Counted from the first letter of the stretch, positions 27,609-36,690 are shown. The stretch is DNA of 64,000 bases from Sulfurospirillum sp. 1612 (GCF_036556685.1 NZ_CP140614.1:248001-312000), one strand, 5' to 3'. Notes: generated by a model not told the origin, from the sequence alone. Numbers and translations: made by a program.

Positions 27609-27636
27609 AGCGGTGGGCCTTAAAAAGCCTACTGCT
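27609..27636 (+). promoter_or_regulatory. Hairpin in the rpmE leader
   Basis: Ten bases at 27609-27618 pair with 27627-27636 (eight Watson-Crick and two G-U pairs) around an eight-base loop. It is preceded by a pyrimidine tract and followed by a tandem TACTAGG repeat at about 27655-27669. No T-run follows, so it is not an ordinary terminator. L31 genes in other phyla have autoregulatory leaders, and this may be one; that is inference. Confidence 0.5.
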
Positions 27637-27699
27637 AAGTTAATGTTAATTATTACTAGGATACTAGGGCACTTTATATAAATTTGAAGGAAGATAAGA

Positions 27700-27900
27700 A
27701 TGAAAAAAGATATTCACCCTGAATATGTCGCTTGTACGGTCAGTTGCGCTTGTGGAAATAAATTTGAAACAATGTCTAATAAACCAGAAATCAAGATCGA
27801 TATCTGTAATGAATGCCATCCTTTTTTCACGGGCAGTGAAAAAATAGTGGATGCCGCCGGTAGAGTTGAAAAATTTAAGAAAAAATATAATTTAAAATAG
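27700..27900 (+). CDS. rpmE: 50S ribosomal protein L31
   Basis: A 66-residue ribosomal protein of the bridge between subunits. It has the zinc-binding cysteine form: C12, C16, C18 near the N-terminus and the CNEC pair at about 36-39, followed by the family motif HPFFTG. AAGGAAG precedes the ATG. rsmI begins 15 bases after the stop. Confidence 0.96.
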   Translation: MKKDIHPEYVACTVSCACGNKFETMSNKPEIKIDICNECHPFFTGSEKIVDAAGRVEKFKKKYNLK

Positions 27901-27915
27901 TTTTTCTAAAATATT

Positions 27916-28740
27916 TTGGTATATTTAATTCCTACACCGATAGGAAATATAGATGATATCTCACTTAGAAGTTTAGCGCTTCTTAGTGAGATACAAATCC
28001 TCTTTTGTGAAGATACCCGCGTTACAAAAAAATTACTCAATCTACTCTCCATTAAACATAACTTAGAATTTAAAATCGACCAATATATAGCCTTTCATTC
28101 GCATAATGATACTAAAGTGCTTCAAGAGATAGACCCTGATATTTTTTCTAAAACCGTTGGGTTTATGAGTGATGCGGGGATGCCTTGCGTGAGTGACCCT
28201 GGTGCTGTATTGGTTCAGTATTGTCAAGAACATCAGATTGATTATGAAGTCCTACCTGGTGCCAATGCGGCTCTTTTAGCTTATGCTTCAAGCGGATTTG
28301 ATATGTCACAATTCCTTTTTCATGGCTTTTTGCCCCACAAAGGCAACGATAGAACACAGGCGCTCTCTTCTGTGATTGATTCTATTTATCCTACGATACT
28401 CTATGAATCTCCGCATCGTATTGCCAAGTTGTCGCTTGAATTAGCCAAAATGTGTCCGGATAGAAAATTATTTGCTATTAAAGAAGCAACCAAAAAATTT
28501 GAGACAAAATTTTTCGGTTTGTGCTGTGAGTTTCCAGAATTCTCAAATACGATTAATGCCAAAGGCGAGTGGTCTTTGGTCCTAGAGCCTAAAGCCAAGC
28601 AACAGGGGGAACCCATCACGGAGATGGATATTCAAGCACTGGACATACCTCCAAAACAAAAAGCAAAATTATTGGCAAAACTCACAGGAATGAGTATTAA
28701 AGCATGCTACAAAAGTGTCTCTAAAATAGACAATTTATAG
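27916..28740 (+). CDS. rsmI: 16S rRNA (cytidine-1402-2'-O)-methyltransferase
   Basis: Tetrapyrrole-methylase-fold enzyme that 2'-O-methylates C1402 of 16S rRNA in the decoding centre. The family motifs LIPTPIGNIDDISLR, EDTRVTKKLL, SDAGMPCVSDPG and YESPHRI are visible. It is 274 residues from TTG 27916. No good ribosome site precedes it, so expression may depend on coupling with rpmE. Confidence 0.93.
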   Translation: MVYLIPTPIGNIDDISLRSLALLSEIQILFCEDTRVTKKLLNLLSIKHNLEFKIDQYIAFHSHNDTKVLQEIDPDIFSKTVGFMSDAGMPCVSDPGAVLVQYCQEHQIDYEVLPGANAALLAYASSGFDMSQFLFHGFLPHKGNDRTQALSSVIDSIYPTILYESPHRIAKLSLELAKMCPDRKLFAIKEATKKFETKFFGLCCEFPEFSNTINAKGEWSLVLEPKAKQQGEPITEMDIQALDIPPKQKAKLLAKLTGMSIKACYKSVSKIDNL

Positions 28741-28761
28741 TACTTTTTAAGCTATTTTAGA

Positions 28762-28767
28762 TACAAT
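28762..28767 (+). promoter_or_regulatory. Possible -10 box of rlmB
   Basis: TACAAT ending six bases before the ATG at 28774. With no ribosome site visible, a leaderless transcript would fit. The match is weaker than for pflA. Confidence 0.3.
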
Positions 28768-28773
28768 AAATGC

Positions 28774-29457
28774 ATGATAATATACGGAAAACAACTTTTT
28801 TTACATGTACTAGAAAAATATCCAAATAAACTGATTAAAGTCCAATTAGCCAAGAAGTGCGATCAAAAACTTTTTTCAAAAATAACACGGGCGTGCTCGG
28901 ATGTGAGTTTGGTCGATAACATGAAAGCGCAAGCATTATGTCATGGTGGCAATCACCAAGGATTTATTGCGCATATCGAAAACTTACAATTTGCTCGCTT
29001 TGAGGATGTCAAAAAAGATGCTTTTATTATAATTTTGCAAGGGATTACTGATGTTGGTAATATCGGAGCGATTATCAGAACGGCATATGTTTTCGGAGCG
29101 GACGCTATTATCATCAGCGGCATTAAAAATATTCAATTAGAATCGCTAATCCGCACGAGTAGCGGTGCTATATTTGAGATTCCAATCGTACTGTATAGCA
29201 ATACGCTAGATTTAATCAATGAACTAAAACAAGTCGGCTTTACACTTTATGGTGCTGACATGAATGGGGAGAATGTAAGAGGGTTTGAGTTTAATTCTAA
29301 AAAAGCTTTGATGATGGGAAGTGAAGGGGATGGCATACCGGCTAAGGTAAAATCCAAACTAGATCATATCGTTTCGATTCATATGGCTCGACAATTTGAC
29401 TCTTTAAACGTGGGTGCAGCAACCGCAATATTGTGTGATAGGATAGTGAATGGATAG
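28774..29457 (+). CDS. rlmB: 23S rRNA 2'-O-ribose methyltransferase, SpoU/TrmH family
   Basis: A 227-residue SPOUT methyltransferase. The three knot motifs are visible: LQGITDVGNIGAIIRTAYVFGADAIII, MMGSEGDGIPAKV and DSLNVGAATAILCDRI. RlmB methylates G2251 of 23S rRNA; other SpoU members target tRNA position 18, so the exact target is a family-level inference. A short N-terminal substrate-binding part (about 70 residues) is present. It overlaps the next gene by eight bases. Confidence 0.85.
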   Translation: MIIYGKQLFLHVLEKYPNKLIKVQLAKKCDQKLFSKITRACSDVSLVDNMKAQALCHGGNHQGFIAHIENLQFARFEDVKKDAFIIILQGITDVGNIGAIIRTAYVFGADAIIISGIKNIQLESLIRTSSGAIFEIPIVLYSNTLDLINELKQVGFTLYGADMNGENVRGFEFNSKKALMMGSEGDGIPAKVKSKLDHIVSIHMARQFDSLNVGAATAILCDRIVNG

Positions 29458-30337
29458 CATAAAGGTTCTGGAGGAGATAGGCTTAAAAGAGATTTCAAAG
29501 AAGACACATATTGAAATTAAATTTTTAGAATACATCATCAATTCAGATTTCGACAAGCTCAATAAGACAAATTCTATCGGGTTTGTAAAAATCATATCGC
29601 GAGAATATCAGCTGGACTTGAGCGATTGGCTGGACGAAGCGCGGGCATATTGGGATGCGCAAATACCAGAGCCTGAAGAACAAAAGATTTTTATTGCCCC
29701 AAAAAGTAAGAAAATTCCGAAATCTGTCGTATCACTGTTAGCCTTTGTGATATTGGTAGCTATTTTGTATGCGGCTTATATGTTTTTGGATAAAAAACTG
29801 AATTTTTTTGAAAATACCGTCTTAAAAAAAGATATCAATTACACCTATGAAGAGACTCCTGCTGTGAGTGAAGCGAAAAAAACATTAGCGCAGGAAATCA
29901 TCGTGCCTGAGACAAATACTACCGCGGTGATAGAAGAGAATCAAAGTGATGTCAATCAAAGCGTTGCCCCTTCGGTGAATGCAACAGAGACAGAGACGAT
30001 TGCTATCAACCAAAATGAAACCAAAAAAACCAATGAAGTGCCTATTACTCCTGTGGATAAAAAGAGTTTTATCGAGCCGAATAAAAAATTATGGATTGGT
30101 ATTATCGATTTAAATACCTACAAAAGAACCTCGTATGTGGGAGATGGTAATTATTCGATTGATCCGAAAAATGACCAATTAATTACAACCGGGCATGGAG
30201 ATTTTACGATGCATTTCAAAGGGGTGAGCACGGAGTATACGAGGATGGAGCCACTTGATTTTCTGATCAAAGATGGAAAACTCACTGAAATATCAAAAGA
30301 AGAATTCAAAAAACTTAATCGAGGCACTCTTTGGTAA
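29450..30337 (+). CDS. RodZ-like bitopic membrane protein
   Basis: A 295-residue protein with a small N-terminal cytoplasmic helical domain (about 1-70), one membrane helix at about 91-112 and a long periplasmic part with a low-complexity Thr/Asn/Glu linker (about 125-205) and a beta-rich C-terminal domain. The layout matches RodZ, which ties MreB to the cell-wall machinery, and the N-terminus may be a diverged helix-turn-helix. The periplasmic part holds five bacterial N-glycosylation sequons, at N130, N156, N164, N169 and N234. mreB and mreC are elsewhere in the window (50782-52555). Confidence 0.65.
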   Translation: MDSIKVLEEIGLKEISKKTHIEIKFLEYIINSDFDKLNKTNSIGFVKIISREYQLDLSDWLDEARAYWDAQIPEPEEQKIFIAPKSKKIPKSVVSLLAFVILVAILYAAYMFLDKKLNFFENTVLKKDINYTYEETPAVSEAKKTLAQEIIVPETNTTAVIEENQSDVNQSVAPSVNATETETIAINQNETKKTNEVPITPVDKKSFIEPNKKLWIGIIDLNTYKRTSYVGDGNYSIDPKNDQLITTGHGDFTMHFKGVSTEYTRMEPLDFLIKDGKLTEISKEEFKKLNRGTLW

Positions 30338-31146
30338 AAAATATCTTTTTAGTATTACTTTTGAGTACCTTTGCATCGGCAAATCTACAAGAAAAAATTA
30401 TCAGTTTTATGGGGCAAAAAAGTTATGCCAAGCAAGAAAATTTGATAAAAATCTTGTTTAAAAATCAAAATAGTTTTTATAAACAATCTGATGGTAATAT
30501 CAACAGTCTCAAGGTCATACAAGTCTTACAAGATAATGGTTTATTGAAACTCTCTTATGCGAGGCCGATGTCGTTGCATATTACTTTTGTCACAGATAAA
30601 AACCCACTGATATTTACGCGTATCGTGAGTGAATCGCTTGAGGCGGTGGGATATAATTATTTTCTAACCCAAGAGGCAAAAAAGAGTACTGAGCAATTTC
30701 GTTGGACTATTAACTTAAAAACAAAGCGTATTATCAATCCGACCTTGTTTGCTAAAGAGCTTGAAAAAAGAGGCTGCAAGATAGTGGATATTGTAAAACA
30801 GAGTGATGAACAATGGGTGTATGAGATTGATTCTCATGATGCAAAGCTTAATGCCTTGCACTTAGAACCAAATACAAGAGTGGATCTATCCAAACCAATA
30901 CAACCGTATTGGATTGAGAGTGATCAGGCAGAATCTATTAAGATTAGAACCAGTTTAGCGGACCATTGGTTTCCTTTGGTGTTGTTTTTGGATAAAGGGT
31001 TGCATTTAATCTCTCAAACAAAAATAGATGAGAGAACGTATGCGATTACGTTGCGTGTTCCTGAGAATTGCAAATACATCAGGATTAGTGATATTTATAC
31101 TTTGGACAATATAAAGCGCGGGTTAAGCGTATATCTGAAAAAATAA
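30331..31146 (+). CDS. Exported protein of unknown function
   Basis: A 271-residue protein with a signal peptide (VKNIFLVLLLSTFASA), probably cleaved after residue 17, and a mixed alpha/beta mature part without recognised motifs. The start is TTG 30331, overlapping the previous stop by seven bases with GAGG upstream. The steady link to the RodZ-like gene, which I also recall in Campylobacter (Cj0151c-Cj0152c), suggests a shared envelope role. Confidence 0.75.
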   Translation: MVKNIFLVLLLSTFASANLQEKIISFMGQKSYAKQENLIKILFKNQNSFYKQSDGNINSLKVIQVLQDNGLLKLSYARPMSLHITFVTDKNPLIFTRIVSESLEAVGYNYFLTQEAKKSTEQFRWTINLKTKRIINPTLFAKELEKRGCKIVDIVKQSDEQWVYEIDSHDAKLNALHLEPNTRVDLSKPIQPYWIESDQAESIKIRTSLADHWFPLVLFLDKGLHLISQTKIDERTYAITLRVPENCKYIRISDIYTLDNIKRGLSVYLKK

Positions 31147-31214
31147 CCGCTAGAGAATAGACACAATCACGATAGAAAATGATAAAAAGAACTTTTTGAA
31201 AGAGGATTAGAACG

Positions 31215-32429
31215 ATGTTTGACGAAATTAGATTTAACACGATTGAGAGATTACCAAATTATGTATTTGCAGAAATTAATGATATAAAATTGGCAGCCAG
31301 AAGAGCGGGCGATGATATCATAGACTTTTCAATGGGGAATCCTGATGGTAAAACGCCTCAGCATATTATTGATAAATTAGTAGATTCTGTTAGCAAAGAT
31401 AAAACACATGGCTATAGCGTGAGTAAAGGGATTTACAAATTACGTTTGGCTATTTGTAACTGGTATAAAAGAAAATATGATGCCGATCTTGATCCGGACA
31501 CGGAAGCGGTTGTGACATTAGGGAGTAAAGAGGGCTATGTGCATTTAGTGCAAGCGATTACTAACCCTGGTGATGTGGCTGTTGTGGCTGATCCTGCTTA
31601 TCCGATACACTCTCATGCCTTCATTATTGCAGGCGGGAATGTTCATAAATTTGGCTTAGATTATAATGAAAAATTTGAGTTAGATACGGAGATGTTTTTT
31701 GAAAAATTAAAAAAAGCATTTCGGGATTCTGTTCCAAAACCAAAATTTGTCGTTGTCAATTTTCCACATAATCCGACAACCGTTACTGTAGATCTCTCAT
31801 TTTACGAAAGGTTGGTAGCGTATGCAAAACAAGAGCGATTTTATATTATTAGTGATATTGCGTATGCAGAGATCTCTTATGATGGTTATAAAACACCATC
31901 GATTTTTCAAGTCAAAGGGGCCAAAGACGTCGCAGTAGAGAGTACCACACTCTCAAAAAGCTATAATATGGCCGGATGGAGAGTAGGATTTATCGTGGGA
32001 AATCCAAAACTCGTTGGAGCATTACAAAAAATAAAATCATGGTTTGATTATGGTATTTTTACACCCATACAAGTAGCGGCCACAGTGGCGCTTGATGGAC
32101 CACAAGAGTGTATTGGCGAGATTGTTGAAAAATATCAAAATCGACGTGACGTATTGTGTGAAAGTTTTGCAAATGCCGGTTGGGATATGGGGAAACCTAA
32201 AGCGACCATGTTTATCTGGGCAAAAATACCTGAGGTAGCACAACATCTTGGCAGTATGGAATTTTCAAAACAATTACTAAAAGAAGCAAAAATAGCAGTC
32301 AGTCCGGGGATTGGTTTTGGTGAACATGGGGACCAATATGTACGGATTGCATTGATAGAAAATGAAAACAGAATACGACAAGCTGCAAGAAATGTAAAAA
32401 AATATCTGAAGAATTTAGAGGCAAAATGA
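31215..32429 (+). CDS. alaC: Alanine/LL-DAP-type aminotransferase, class I
   Basis: A 404-residue fold-type I aminotransferase. Conserved segments resemble E. coli AlaC closely: RLPNYVFAEIND near the N-terminus, DIIDFSMGNPDG, VTLGSKEG, NFPHNPT and the Schiff-base lysine in TTLSKSYNMAGWRVGF. AlaC makes alanine from pyruvate and glutamate; close relatives act on LL-diaminopimelate, and annotation pipelines often give that name. It overlaps hom by four bases, linking it to aspartate-family amino-acid synthesis. The exact substrate is not settled by sequence. Confidence 0.8.
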   Translation: MFDEIRFNTIERLPNYVFAEINDIKLAARRAGDDIIDFSMGNPDGKTPQHIIDKLVDSVSKDKTHGYSVSKGIYKLRLAICNWYKRKYDADLDPDTEAVVTLGSKEGYVHLVQAITNPGDVAVVADPAYPIHSHAFIIAGGNVHKFGLDYNEKFELDTEMFFEKLKKAFRDSVPKPKFVVVNFPHNPTTVTVDLSFYERLVAYAKQERFYIISDIAYAEISYDGYKTPSIFQVKGAKDVAVESTTLSKSYNMAGWRVGFIVGNPKLVGALQKIKSWFDYGIFTPIQVAATVALDGPQECIGEIVEKYQNRRDVLCESFANAGWDMGKPKATMFIWAKIPEVAQHLGSMEFSKQLLKEAKIAVSPGIGFGEHGDQYVRIALIENENRIRQAARNVKKYLKNLEAK

Positions 32430-33697
32430 TGGTGAAAGTTGGAATAATCGGAGTCGGTACCGTAGGAAGCAGTGTGGTTAACATTCTGCAAAAAAATAGA
32501 GATATTATCAAAGCACGCGCAGGTAAAGAGATTGTTCCGGTGTTGGGAATTGTCAAAAATCTTGATAAAACAAGAGATTTAGACATCAAACTTAGTGATA
32601 ATATTGATGATGTTTTGGAAGATGAAAGCATTGATATTGTAGTAGAACTAATGGGTGGCGTCGAAGCACCTTTGGAAGTGGTCAAAAAAGCGTTAGCTAA
32701 AAACAAAGCGGTTGTGACTGCAAACAAAGCGATGTTAGCATACCACCGTTATGAATTGCAACAATATGCCAAAGAGATTCCTATTGGATTTGAGGCCAGC
32801 GTCGCAGGGGGTATTCCGATTATTAAAGCCCTACGAGAGGGATTAAGTGCCAATCATATTGAGTCTATTAAAGGCATCATGAATGGGACGTGTAATTACA
32901 TGTTGACCAAGATGATGAAAGAGGGCGTGGCTTTTGATGTGATATTAAAAGAAGCGCAAGACCTCGGATACGCAGAGGCCGATCCGAGTTTTGATATTGG
33001 AGGTTTTGATGCCGCTCACAAACTTTTGATTTTGGCGAGTATTGCTTATGGTATTGATGCAAAACCTGAAGATATTCTCATCGAAGGAATTGAAAATATC
33101 AACAAAGAAGATATCTTTTTTGCCAATGAATTTGGATACAGTATTAAATTATTAACGATTGCCAAAAAGACAGATGATGCGGTTGAATTACGGGTACATC
33201 CTGCATTGATAGATCGCAACGCAATGATTGCAAAAGTCGATGGCGTGATGAATGGCGTGAGTGTTGTTGGTGATTGTGTGGGTGAAACCATGTATTATGG
33301 TCCCGGAGCAGGGGGCGATGCGACGGCGAGTTCCGTGATTTCTGACATCATAGATATCGTGAGAAACGGTAGCAATTCCCCAATGCTAGGTTTTAAGAAT
33401 ATACTCGAAAACAGTGTGCTCAAACTCAAAAAAGCTGATGATATTTTTACAAAATATTATATTCGTATTGAGGTAGAAGACCGCATTGGTGTCTTATCTA
33501 AGATTTCCAATATTTTAGGCGATCATGATATCTCTATCAACAGTTTTATTCAAAAACAAAGCAGTGATACCCAAAATGCAACACTTCTTTTCTCGACGCA
33601 TCAATGTTTTGAAAAGAATATTCAAAATGCGATACACGATCTTGGAGCGTGTGATTTTATCAGAAAAAACCCCGTCATGATACGGATAGAAGAGTAG
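32426..33697 (+). CDS. hom: Homoserine dehydrogenase
   Basis: Reduces aspartate semialdehyde to homoserine, the branch toward threonine and methionine. The Rossmann motif VGIIGVGTVGSSV is at the N-terminus, VVTANKAML and SVAGGIPIIKALREGL form the active-site region, and GTCNYMLTKM and AEADPSFDIGGFDAAHKL complete the catalytic domain. A C-terminal ACT domain at about 345-420 (RIEVEDRIGVLSKISNILG) implies feedback control, usually by threonine. The length of 423 residues is normal. Confidence 0.96.
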   Translation: MMVKVGIIGVGTVGSSVVNILQKNRDIIKARAGKEIVPVLGIVKNLDKTRDLDIKLSDNIDDVLEDESIDIVVELMGGVEAPLEVVKKALAKNKAVVTANKAMLAYHRYELQQYAKEIPIGFEASVAGGIPIIKALREGLSANHIESIKGIMNGTCNYMLTKMMKEGVAFDVILKEAQDLGYAEADPSFDIGGFDAAHKLLILASIAYGIDAKPEDILIEGIENINKEDIFFANEFGYSIKLLTIAKKTDDAVELRVHPALIDRNAMIAKVDGVMNGVSVVGDCVGETMYYGPGAGGDATASSVISDIIDIVRNGSNSPMLGFKNILENSVLKLKKADDIFTKYYIRIEVEDRIGVLSKISNILGDHDISINSFIQKQSSDTQNATLLFSTHQCFEKNIQNAIHDLGACDFIRKNPVMIRIEE

Positions 33698-34021
33698 ATG
33701 AGTCTTGAGATTGGGAACAAAGCAGAAGAGCGTGTCACACGCTATCTTCAATCACAAGGCTATACGATTATTGATCGAAATTTTCATTCTAGATTTGGAG
33801 AGATTGATATTATCGCAGAAAAAAATTCTGTTTTGGAATTTATCGAGGTGAAATACTCAAAAGAGTATGACCCCCTTTATAGAATTACACCAAAGAAAAT
33901 GGAAAAGATTATCAAAACGATTCATTATTTTTTGATGTTGCACCCTCAAGATAAGGATTATCAAATTAGTGCTGCACTGGTGAATGATGAGCATATTGAG
34001 TTTTTAGAAAATATAAGTTAG
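33698..34021 (+). CDS. YraN family protein (UPF0102)
   Basis: A 107-residue protein with the YraN/UPF0102 core: GNKAEERVTRYLQSQGY, then IIDRNFHSRFGEIDIIAEK and LEFIEVKY. The E...D...ExK arrangement is that of a restriction-endonuclease-like nuclease fold. Its role is unknown; some members are thought to act in DNA processing. The ATG starts directly after the hom stop codon. Confidence 0.88.
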   Translation: MSLEIGNKAEERVTRYLQSQGYTIIDRNFHSRFGEIDIIAEKNSVLEFIEVKYSKEYDPLYRITPKKMEKIIKTIHYFLMLHPQDKDYQISAALVNDEHIEFLENIS

Positions 34022-34076
34022 TCATAGCGCTTAGGAATTAACCATTTAGTCTATGGTAACTTTAAAGAAATATTTG

Positions 34077-34082
34077 TATAAT
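34077..34082 (+). promoter_or_regulatory. -10 box of trxA, extended type
   Basis: TATAAT preceded by TTG gives the extended TGn form. The predicted start near 34089 leaves a leader of about 30 bases that contains the ribosome site AGGAGA. Confidence 0.65.
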
Positions 34083-34119
34083 ATAACATATAAAATAAGT
34101 CACAAACATAGGAGATATA

Positions 34120-34437
34120 ATGGGAAAATATACAGAGTTAAATGCATCAAATTTTGATGAAACTGTAAGTGAAGGCGTAGCATTAGTTGACTTTTGGGCA
34201 CCATGGTGTGGTCCTTGTCGAATGATAGCCCCAGTTATTGAAGAATTAGCAGAAGACTTTGAAGGTAAAGCTAAAATTTGTAAAGTCAATACAGATGAAG
34301 AGCAAGATGTTGCTGTAAAATACGGAATTAGATCAATACCAACAATATTATTCTTCAAAAATGGAGAATTAGTTGATCAAATGGTTGGTGCTTCTTCAAA
34401 ACAAATTTTGGCAGATAAGATTAATTCATATCTATAA
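34120..34437 (+). CDS. trxA: Thioredoxin
   Basis: A 105-residue cytoplasmic thioredoxin. The active site WCGPC is near residues 28-32 and the cis-proline loop is RSIPTILFF. It is reduced by TrxB and supplies electrons to peroxiredoxins such as Bcp. It has its own promoter and starts the trxA-trxB-dapB group. Confidence 0.97.
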   Translation: MGKYTELNASNFDETVSEGVALVDFWAPWCGPCRMIAPVIEELAEDFEGKAKICKVNTDEEQDVAVKYGIRSIPTILFFKNGELVDQMVGASSKQILADKINSYL

Positions 34438-34507
34438 TGCTCATACTGTCATTGCATAGTACAGAAAGATTTTTGATGATGTATCAAAGGAATATCTTAC
34501 TTGCAAG

Positions 34508-34966
34508 ATGGATAACACGATGAAAGGAGGGAGAAATCTATTCTCCCTCAACTATATTTTTGCCTCTTTTTTCGGCGCAGCACTCATCGCTGCTGCTTTT
34601 GCATATTTTAACTATCGTTTTTCTGAATATAAATTTATAGATTTTAATCAATGGACTTTTTATGAGAAAAGTGATATTTTTGTTCCAAAACATGATAAAT
34701 ATATCGTAGTGGTATATAGCTCCAATATGCAAAATATTGATAAAATTTTAACTAAAATAAATAAGACATATCCTATAATAGCAGTTGATTTATATCAACA
34801 CAGAAGAGGCCAAAGTCATGAAGTCTCTTATATCACTTCGGGTATGAATTCTCTTTTGAAATTTATCCAGAGGTTTAATATTTATGAAGTTCCCAGTCTA
34901 TTTTTAATCAAAAAAAGTCATGGGAGTCTTTACAAACAAGATAGTCAAATAGAAATAATAAAATAA
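34508..34966 (+). CDS. Membrane-anchored thioredoxin-fold-like protein without CxxC
   Basis: A 152-residue protein with a basic N-terminus, one membrane helix at about 14-34 and a C-terminal domain that should face the periplasm. The domain looks like a thioredoxin: strand [10 protein letters not shown] at 64-73, helix, strand, and a cis-proline-like loop YEVPSLFLI at 126-134. No cysteine is present, so it cannot act as a disulfide enzyme. It lies between trxA and trxB. The start is uncertain: no ribosome site stands at the right distance from ATG 34508, and an AAAGGAGGG inside the gene has no start codon after it. The fold assignment is my reading. Confidence 0.6.
   Translation: MDNTMKGGRNLFSLNYIFASFFGAALIAAAFAYFNYRFSEYKFIDFNQWTFYEKSDIFVPKHDKYIVVVYSSNMQNIDKILTKINKTYPIIAVDLYQHRRGQSHEVSYITSGMNSLLKFIQRFNIYEVPSLFLIKKSHGSLYKQDSQIEIIK
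34527..34549 (+). promoter_or_regulatory. Perfect hairpin inside the start of the membrane thioredoxin-like gene
   Basis: A perfect nine-base inverted repeat (34527-34535 with 34541-34549) with a five-base loop. It buries the strongest AGGAGG-like sequence of the region. It may be a trxA transcript-end structure or a translation control element. No T-run follows directly. Confidence 0.45.
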
Positions 34967-34982
34967 TAATAAAAGGAAAGAC

Positions 34983-35915
34983 ATGTTAGATTTAGCAATT
35001 ATTGGTGGAGGACCCGCTGGATTGACTGCAGGATTGTATGCAACACGAGGGGGACTAAAAGACGTCGTGATGTTTGAAAAAGGTATGCCGGGGGGTCAAA
35101 TTACGAGTAGTAGTGAGATTGAAAATTATCCTGGAATATCTGAGGTGATGAGCGGATTGGATATGATGCAAAATTGGCCAGACCAATGCATGCGATTTGG
35201 TATGAAACATAGAATGGATGAAGTCAGTAGAGTCTCTAAAAGAGAAGATGGTATTTTTGAAATCAAACTCTTAAATGACGAAATAATAGAATCCAAAAGT
35301 GTTGTAGTTTGCACCGGTAGCACACCAAGACGATCGGGTGTCAAGGGTGAAGATAAATTTTTTGGACGGGGTGTGAGTACGTGTGCAACGTGTGATGGAT
35401 TTTTCTATAAAGACAAAGAAGTCGCTGTTTTAGGTGGTGGTGATACGGCACTAGAAGAGGCATTGTATCTCGCTAATATCTGCTCAAAAGTGCATTTGAT
35501 ACACAGAAGAGATGCATTCCGTGCGAGCCCTGTGACGGTAGAAAAAGTGAAAAATAATGCCAATATTGAATTAATTTTAAATGCAACAGTGGATGAGATT
35601 TACGGCGACAACAGTGGCGTGATGGGTGTGAAAATTTCCCAAAAAGATGGCGGAAAAATAGATTTAGCGGTACCGGGTATTTTTGTCTTTGTTGGTATGA
35701 ATGTTAATAATTCAATTTTGATGCAAGAAGATGGAACACCATTGTGTGAATTAAATGAAAATGGTAATGTGATTGTAGATCTTGAAATGCACACCTCGGT
35801 CAAAGGATTGTTTGCCGCAGGAGATTTGAGAATCAAAGCTTCAAAACAAGTTGTGTGTGCAGCCGGAGATGGTGCCACAGCGGGAATTCAAGCATTGGAG
35901 TATGTTAATGACTAA
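34983..35915 (+). CDS. trxB: Thioredoxin reductase
   Basis: NADPH-dependent flavoenzyme of 310 residues that reduces TrxA. The FAD-binding motif [15 protein letters not shown] is at the N-terminus, the redox-active pair in CATCDGFFY is near 133-138, the NADPH-binding motif [16 protein letters not shown] follows, and the C-terminal FAD segment GLFAAGDLR is present. The stop lies inside the start of dapB, so the two genes are coupled. Confidence 0.96.
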   Translation: MLDLAIIGGGPAGLTAGLYATRGGLKDVVMFEKGMPGGQITSSSEIENYPGISEVMSGLDMMQNWPDQCMRFGMKHRMDEVSRVSKREDGIFEIKLLNDEIIESKSVVVCTGSTPRRSGVKGEDKFFGRGVSTCATCDGFFYKDKEVAVLGGGDTALEEALYLANICSKVHLIHRRDAFRASPVTVEKVKNNANIELILNATVDEIYGDNSGVMGVKISQKDGGKIDLAVPGIFVFVGMNVNNSILMQEDGTPLCELNENGNVIVDLEMHTSVKGLFAAGDLRIKASKQVVCAAGDGATAGIQALEYVND

Positions 35916-36690
35916 AGAAAACATGTTGCGCGTAGGAATACATGGCTCAACGGGGAGAGTGGGACAACTTTTGGTGGAAAATCTAAAAGGTGATGTGCTT
36001 GCATATCCCCACATGTTGCATGCTATTGAAGCCTATCCTGGAGTCTTGCCAGAGGGTGCTGTTTTGACAGAATCTTATGACCAATTGCTAGATAATAGCG
36101 ATGTTGTGATTGATTTTACGATTGCGTTTGCGACGGAATCTTTACTTGAAATGGCATTAGACAAACCGACTCCCTTAGTGATTGGTACAACAGGATTAAA
36201 TGAACATCAAAAAAATCTTCTTCATGAAGCCTCACAATTGATGCCGATATTGTATTCAACCAATATGTCACTAGGCGTGGCAGTACTCAATAAGCTTGTC
36301 GCAATAGCTTCTAAAAGTTTGAGCGATTTTGATATTGAGATTGTAGAACAACACCATCGTTATAAAAAAGATGCCCCTAGCGGTACGGCGATAACTTTGG
36401 GTGAGCATGCCGCTAATGCAAGAGGTTTGAATCTTGAAGATGTGAGAGTCAGTGGGCGTAATGGACTTATTGGTGAGCGAAGCAAAGATGAAATCGCGAT
36501 TATGGCACTTCGTGGTGGCGATATTGTAGGTCGTCATACGGTTGGATTTTATAATAATGGGGAATTTATAGAATTGAATCATACCGCAACCAGTCGTGAT
36601 ACATTTGCCAAAGGGGCCATCAAAGCCGCCAAATGGATACTCAACCAAGATAAAGGATTATATACAATTAACGATTGTATTGGGTTATAA
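35908..36690 (+). CDS. dapB: 4-hydroxy-tetrahydrodipicolinate reductase
   Basis: Lysine and diaminopimelate pathway enzyme, about 260 residues. The nucleotide-binding motif is [12 protein letters not shown], the signature is [13 protein letters not shown], and the catalytic region [15 protein letters not shown] holds the paired histidines and lysine. ATG 35908 is chosen because GGAG stands seven bases before it and it overlaps the trxB stop; ATG 35902 and 35923 are also in frame, and the frame is open further upstream. Confidence 0.95.
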   Translation: MTKENMLRVGIHGSTGRVGQLLVENLKGDVLAYPHMLHAIEAYPGVLPEGAVLTESYDQLLDNSDVVIDFTIAFATESLLEMALDKPTPLVIGTTGLNEHQKNLLHEASQLMPILYSTNMSLGVAVLNKLVAIASKSLSDFDIEIVEQHHRYKKDAPSGTAITLGEHAANARGLNLEDVRVSGRNGLIGERSKDEIAIMALRGGDIVGRHTVGFYNNGEFIELNHTATSRDTFAKGAIKAAKWILNQDKGLYTINDCIGL

